Source: Acidobacteriota bacterium (GTDB lineage Bacteria > Acidobacteriota > Terriglobia > Terriglobales > Acidobacteriaceae). From it: 9,093 bases of DNA. The translations under genes and the position numbers were made by a program. Below, in pieces: positions 6,683 to 9,093 of this stretch. The notes under the pieces were generated by a model. It saw only the letters and a program-made list of their open reading frames with translations. It was not told where the DNA came from and did no database searches. Within the stretch, counting starts at the first letter, position 1. Each line of letters starts with the position of its first letter. Where the stretch lies: contig JAJYSL010000175.1 in the NCBI GenBank assembly GCA_021793595.1, forward strand, positions 1 through 9,093, in the 5' to 3' direction.

Positions 6683-7764
6683 CGAGCTGTGCCCACCGCA
6701 GCGGTTTCAATTTGAGGCAAATGCATCGCATCGCGAACCTGCTGCATGGTCTGGTCTGCGCGCGAACGCGCCCTCGCCGACCCGTCGCGAAGAATCTCCC
6801 ACACCTGGTCCGGCCTGGCTTCAAACCCGCGTCGCCGCTCCTGGATGGGAGCCAGCTCGGCAACCACCGCGTCGGCCAGCCAGCCCTTGCATTCGATACA
6901 GCCGATTCCCGCCGTGGTGCAGCCTTCGCGAACCTTCTGCTGCGTCTCGGCGGATGAAAAAATCTTGTGCAGGTCGAAGACCGGGCACACATCCGGGTTG
7001 CCGGGATCGCTGCGGCGAATCCGCGCCGGGTCCGTGACCATGGTCTTCAATTTCTGGCGAATCACGGGCTCCGGATCGGCCATTTGAATGGTGTTGCCGT
7101 AGCTCTTCGACATTTTGCGACCATCCGTTCCAGGCAGCTTCGGCGACGGCGTCAGCAGCGCCTGCGGCTCAGGAAGCACCAGTGGCTTGTCCGGATAGAA
7201 GTTGTTGAACCGTCGCGCCACTTCCCGCGTCAGCTCCACGTGCGCCACCTGGTCCTGGCCGACAGGCACCAGGTCCGCCTGGTAGATCAAAATATCCGCC
7301 GATTGCAGCAAAGGGTAGCCGAGAAATCCATAGGTGCTCAGATCTTTGCCGCCCGCCGAAACATCGCCAATTTGCTGCTGCTGCTCCTTATAGCTCGGCA
7401 CCCGTTCCAGCCATCCCAGCGGCGTAATCATGGAGAACAACAGGTGCAATTCCGCGTGCTGCGGCACCCAGGACTGCACAAACAGCGTCGCCCGATCCGG
7501 ATTGAGCCCGGCTCCTAACCAGTCCAACGCCACATCAAGCGTGTTCTGTTTCACGTTCGACGTATCGGCATAATCCGTGGTCAGGGCATGCCAGTCGGCG
7601 ATAAAGAAATAACACTCATATTCACGCTGCAGCCGCACCCAGTTGTACAGCGCGCCCATGTAGTTGCCCAGGTGCAGTTTGCCGGTGGGACGCATGCCGC
7701 TCAGCACGCGCTTGGGTGCGGCGCTGCCATGCTCATCGGCCTTCGATTGGATAGATTCGGTCAT
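6679..7764 (-). CDS. trpS: Tryptophan-tRNA ligase, four-cysteine (Fe-S type) form
   Basis: Charges tRNA-Trp with tryptophan in the cytosol; class I synthetase of 361 residues. The first signature is PTGKLHLGN (HIGH equivalent HLGN at 31-34) and the second KMSKS at 217-221. PVGQDQ at 167-172 and DPGNPDVCPVFDLHKIF at ~253-269 are further family landmarks. Cys260, Cys282, Cys289 and Cys292 form C-x21-C-x6-C-x2-C, very close to the C-x22-C-x6-C-x2-C [4Fe-4S] motif described for Thermotoga maritima TrpRS; I checked each Cys codon in the sequence. The ATG at 7764 gives a short 17-residue N-terminal polar stretch before the Rossmann fold. The upstream gap of 97 bases could hold a promoter. It is followed directly by scpA with ATGA overlap. 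Confidence 0.97.
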   Translation of the reverse strand: MTESIQSKADEHGSAAPKRVLSGMRPTGKLHLGNYMGALYNWVRLQREYECYFFIADWHALTTDYADTSNVKQNTLDVALDWLGAGLNPDRATLFVQSWVPQHAELHLLFSMITPLGWLERVPSYKEQQQQIGDVSAGGKDLSTYGFLGYPLLQSADILIYQADLVPVGQDQVAHVELTREVARRFNNFYPDKPLVLPEPQALLTPSPKLPGTDGRKMSKSYGNTIQMADPEPVIRQKLKTMVTDPARIRRSDPGNPDVCPVFDLHKIFSSAETQQKVREGCTTAGIGCIECKGWLADAVVAELAPIQERRRGFEARPDQVWEILRDGSARARSRADQTMQQVRDAMHLPQIETAAVGTAR

Positions 7765-7813
7765 GATCTCGGAATGTGTCGATTGCCTTTGCTAATGCTT
7801 CAATCGTATCGAA

Positions 7814-7819
7814 AGTATA
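7814..7819 (-). promoter_or_regulatory. Possible -10 box upstream of trpS
   Basis: TATACT on the minus strand, 49 bases before the trpS ATG, in the 97-base gap after the M50 protease gene. No acceptable -35 hexamer is visible at normal spacing, so this is a weak call. No T-box or trp leader features (Trp-codon-rich leader peptide, T-box sequence) are apparent in this gap. Confidence 0.2.
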
Positions 7820-7861
7820 GGGCAGCAGGACAAAGATAGGCAGCTTGCCAGATGCGGAGAG

Positions 7862-8557
7862 CTACATGCCAAGCAGGATATGGTTGAACACGTTCAGCAT
7901 CGGGCTGACGATCATCCCGATAAAACGGCCGCCAAACAGGAACACCAGGATTAAGCCAATCATCCCGATCGAGTCGTAGGCCCGCAGCCAATTGTAGGGC
8001 AGCATGTGGCGCACCACGTGGCTACCGTCGAGCGGCGGCAACGGGATCAGGTTAAAGGCCATCAGTATCAGGTTCAACAGCACGGCATAGTACAGCAGCA
8101 GCGTCAGTGGAAACAGGATCGGGCTGGCATGCATCACATTAGGATCGATCATGCCCATCTGCGCCGCCATCATGGCGGAAATCACCGTGCCCGCGCTCAC
8201 AAACTTCAGCACCAGCAGGATCATCGTAGCCACAATTGCCGTCAGCAGATTGCTCGCCGGCCCAGCCAGCGTGGTCAGAATGTCATCCCGCTTAATGTGC
8301 TTAAAATTGCGCGTCGTCACCGGCGTCGGCTTGGCCCAGCCAATTAGCGGGAAGCCGGCATACACGCACAATAGCGGTATCAGGATGGTGCCAAATGGAT
8401 CGATGTGCTTGATGGGGTTCAGCGTCACCCGGCCCAGCATTCGAGCTGTCGGGTCGCCCAGCCGCCAAGCCATCCAGCCATGCGACGCCTCGTGCAGGCT
8501 GATGGCAAACAGCAGCACCACAATTTGGAAGATGATCAATACTGCGTGTAAATTCAT
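7862..8557 (-). CDS. Site-2-type zinc metalloprotease, M50 family
   Basis: A 231-residue integral membrane peptidase of the compact M50B type. The zinc motif HEASH is at residues 22-26 in the first membrane helix (His22, Glu23, His26). The third zinc ligand is Asp177 in NLIPLPPLDG in a later helix. LAGPASNLL at ~97-105 is another conserved family element. Hydrophobic segments are seen at about 5-27, 52-70, 93-120, 145-170 and 190-213. There is no PDZ domain, unlike RseP. Family members cleave membrane-spanning substrates inside the bilayer; the substrate here is unknown. The ATG at 8557 was chosen because it places HEASH at the normal position and begins MNLHAVLIIFQ. An upstream ATG at 8611 would add 18 non-hydrophobic, non-conserved residues. 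It is the first gene of the trpS-scpA-scpB-rluB block, with a 97-base gap to trpS. Confidence 0.92.
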   Translation of the reverse strand: MNLHAVLIIFQIVVLLFAISLHEASHGWMAWRLGDPTARMLGRVTLNPIKHIDPFGTILIPLLCVYAGFPLIGWAKPTPVTTRNFKHIKRDDILTTLAGPASNLLTAIVATMILLVLKFVSAGTVISAMMAAQMGMIDPNVMHASPILFPLTLLLYYAVLLNLILMAFNLIPLPPLDGSHVVRHMLPYNWLRAYDSIGMIGLILVFLFGGRFIGMIVSPMLNVFNHILLGM

Positions 8558-8671
8558 GCGCTGATGCCGATGGTATAGCAAAACGCGGGAGGGGTATATC
8601 CCCGGAGCCAAACGACCCTACCGCCGCGCCCTATTCCAACTCAACCTATTTTCGCTGCAATCTTCATGGCC

Positions 8672-9093
8672 TTACTCTGCGGCATTGGCTGCTTGATAGG
8701 AGACCTGCCCGGTCGAGTCGTACCGCGAGTAGTCCATGATCCTGGTACCAGCGGGAACGATCAGCTCCTGCCGATCGTCGAGCACAGAAAACTTGTGGAT
8801 CGTGCAATTGTCCTCAATCGTCAGGTTGTAGCCAAAGGTGAACTCAACCCCGCGATAGATCCGCACACGCTTGCCAATGTGTTTGAAAATGTGATGGCCC
8901 AGCATGCAGCGAAACCGAGAACCGAGCCAGACGTTCAATCCTACCGGGGACCGATCGAACATCTGCCAGAACCAGATCAGCGGCTTCACCTCGGCATACT
9001 TCTCTGGGTCTACGTCCGGATAATATTCCGGACGCAGCGTCACATTGCGCGGGTCGAGCGTCAATTGCAGCACGTTGAACGGCAGCTCCGTTA
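8672..9093 (-). CDS. Left-handed beta-helix acyltransferase-like protein, C-terminal part (5' truncated)
   Basis: The frame is open to the right edge of the window, with codons for Thr-Glu-Leu-Pro-Phe-Asn upstream of a GTG at 9071-9073. The true start is therefore probably outside, and at least 140 residues are seen. After a Trp/Phe-rich stretch (PLIWFWQMFDRSPVGLN), the segment KHIGKRVRIYRGVEF, then FGYNLTIEDNCTIHKFSVLD, has the hexapeptide periodicity of left-handed beta-helix acyltransferases. Only about two to three coils are evident. The tail after PAGTRIMDYSRYDSTGQ is polar and probably disordered. Such proteins transfer acetyl or other acyl groups to sugars or other acceptors, but no catalytic His can be assigned with confidence (a candidate is the His in CTIHKF). 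It is separated by 114 bases from the M50 protease gene on the same strand, with no obvious terminator between them. Confidence 0.7.
   Translation of the reverse strand, partial: TELPFNVLQLTLDPRNVTLRPEYYPDVDPEKYAEVKPLIWFWQMFDRSPVGLNVWLGSRFRCMLGHHIFKHIGKRVRIYRGVEFTFGYNLTIEDNCTIHKFSVLDDRQELIVPAGTRIMDYSRYDSTGQVSYQAANAAE

Noticed and set aside
6430..7518. Two + strand open frames of 175 and 183 codons opposite scpA and trpS
   Set aside because: Both are antisense to well-conserved genes, and their products are low-complexity and rich in Arg, Gln and Pro.
8591..8603. GGGG-TATAT-CCCC palindrome in the gap before the M50 protease
   Set aside because: Only four G-C pairs with a five-base loop and no T-run. 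Too short to call a terminator or operator without conservation data.
8558..8611. Longer start for the M50 protease at ATG 8611
   Set aside because: The extra 18 residues are polar and lie before the first membrane helix. The ATG at 8557 gives the usual distance to HEASH.

Overview
The window looks like a chromosomal fragment of a moderately GC-rich bacterium, most likely an acidobacterium (Terriglobia-like). This rests on overall protein character and on the gene order M50 site-2 protease, trpS, scpA, scpB, rluB, which I know from acidobacteria and some delta-proteobacterial lineages; no rRNA or other definitive marker is present. Ten protein-coding genes are supported, two of them cut by the window edges. 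I see no tRNA, rRNA, CRISPR array, insertion sequence or prophage gene.

Left part (1-1889, + strand): the 3' end of a flavin-dependent, UDP-galactopyranose-mutase/amine-oxidase-like oxidoreductase overlaps by ATGA a polytopic GT-C (family 39-like) glycosyltransferase. This is the tail of an envelope or glycan-modification operon entering from the left. A heptamer A AAA AAG lies in frame just before the overlap.

Middle (1906-3688, - strand): a membrane O-acyltransferase (acyltransferase-3 family) converges on the glycosyltransferase with a 16-base gap. Next to it is msrA, a peptide methionine-S-sulfoxide reductase with its own plausible promoter.

Right part (3766-8557, - strand): a compact housekeeping cluster, transcribed right to left as M50 protease, trpS, scpA, scpB, rluB. 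trpS/scpA and scpB/rluB overlap by ATGA, so translation is probably coupled. ScpA and ScpB are the kleisin and winged-helix subunits of the SMC condensin complex. RluB modifies 23S rRNA. TrpRS carries a four-cysteine motif matching the [4Fe-4S] type known from Thermotoga. ScpA, ScpB and RluB all carry long low-complexity extensions. At the right edge (8672-9093, - strand) is the 3' part of a left-handed beta-helix acyltransferase-like gene.

This is mostly an ordinary core-genome region. I do not see a clearly new multi-gene system. The points most worth checking are the possible programmed frameshift site at 405-411, the Fe-S-type TrpRS, and the disordered insertions in the condensin subunits.
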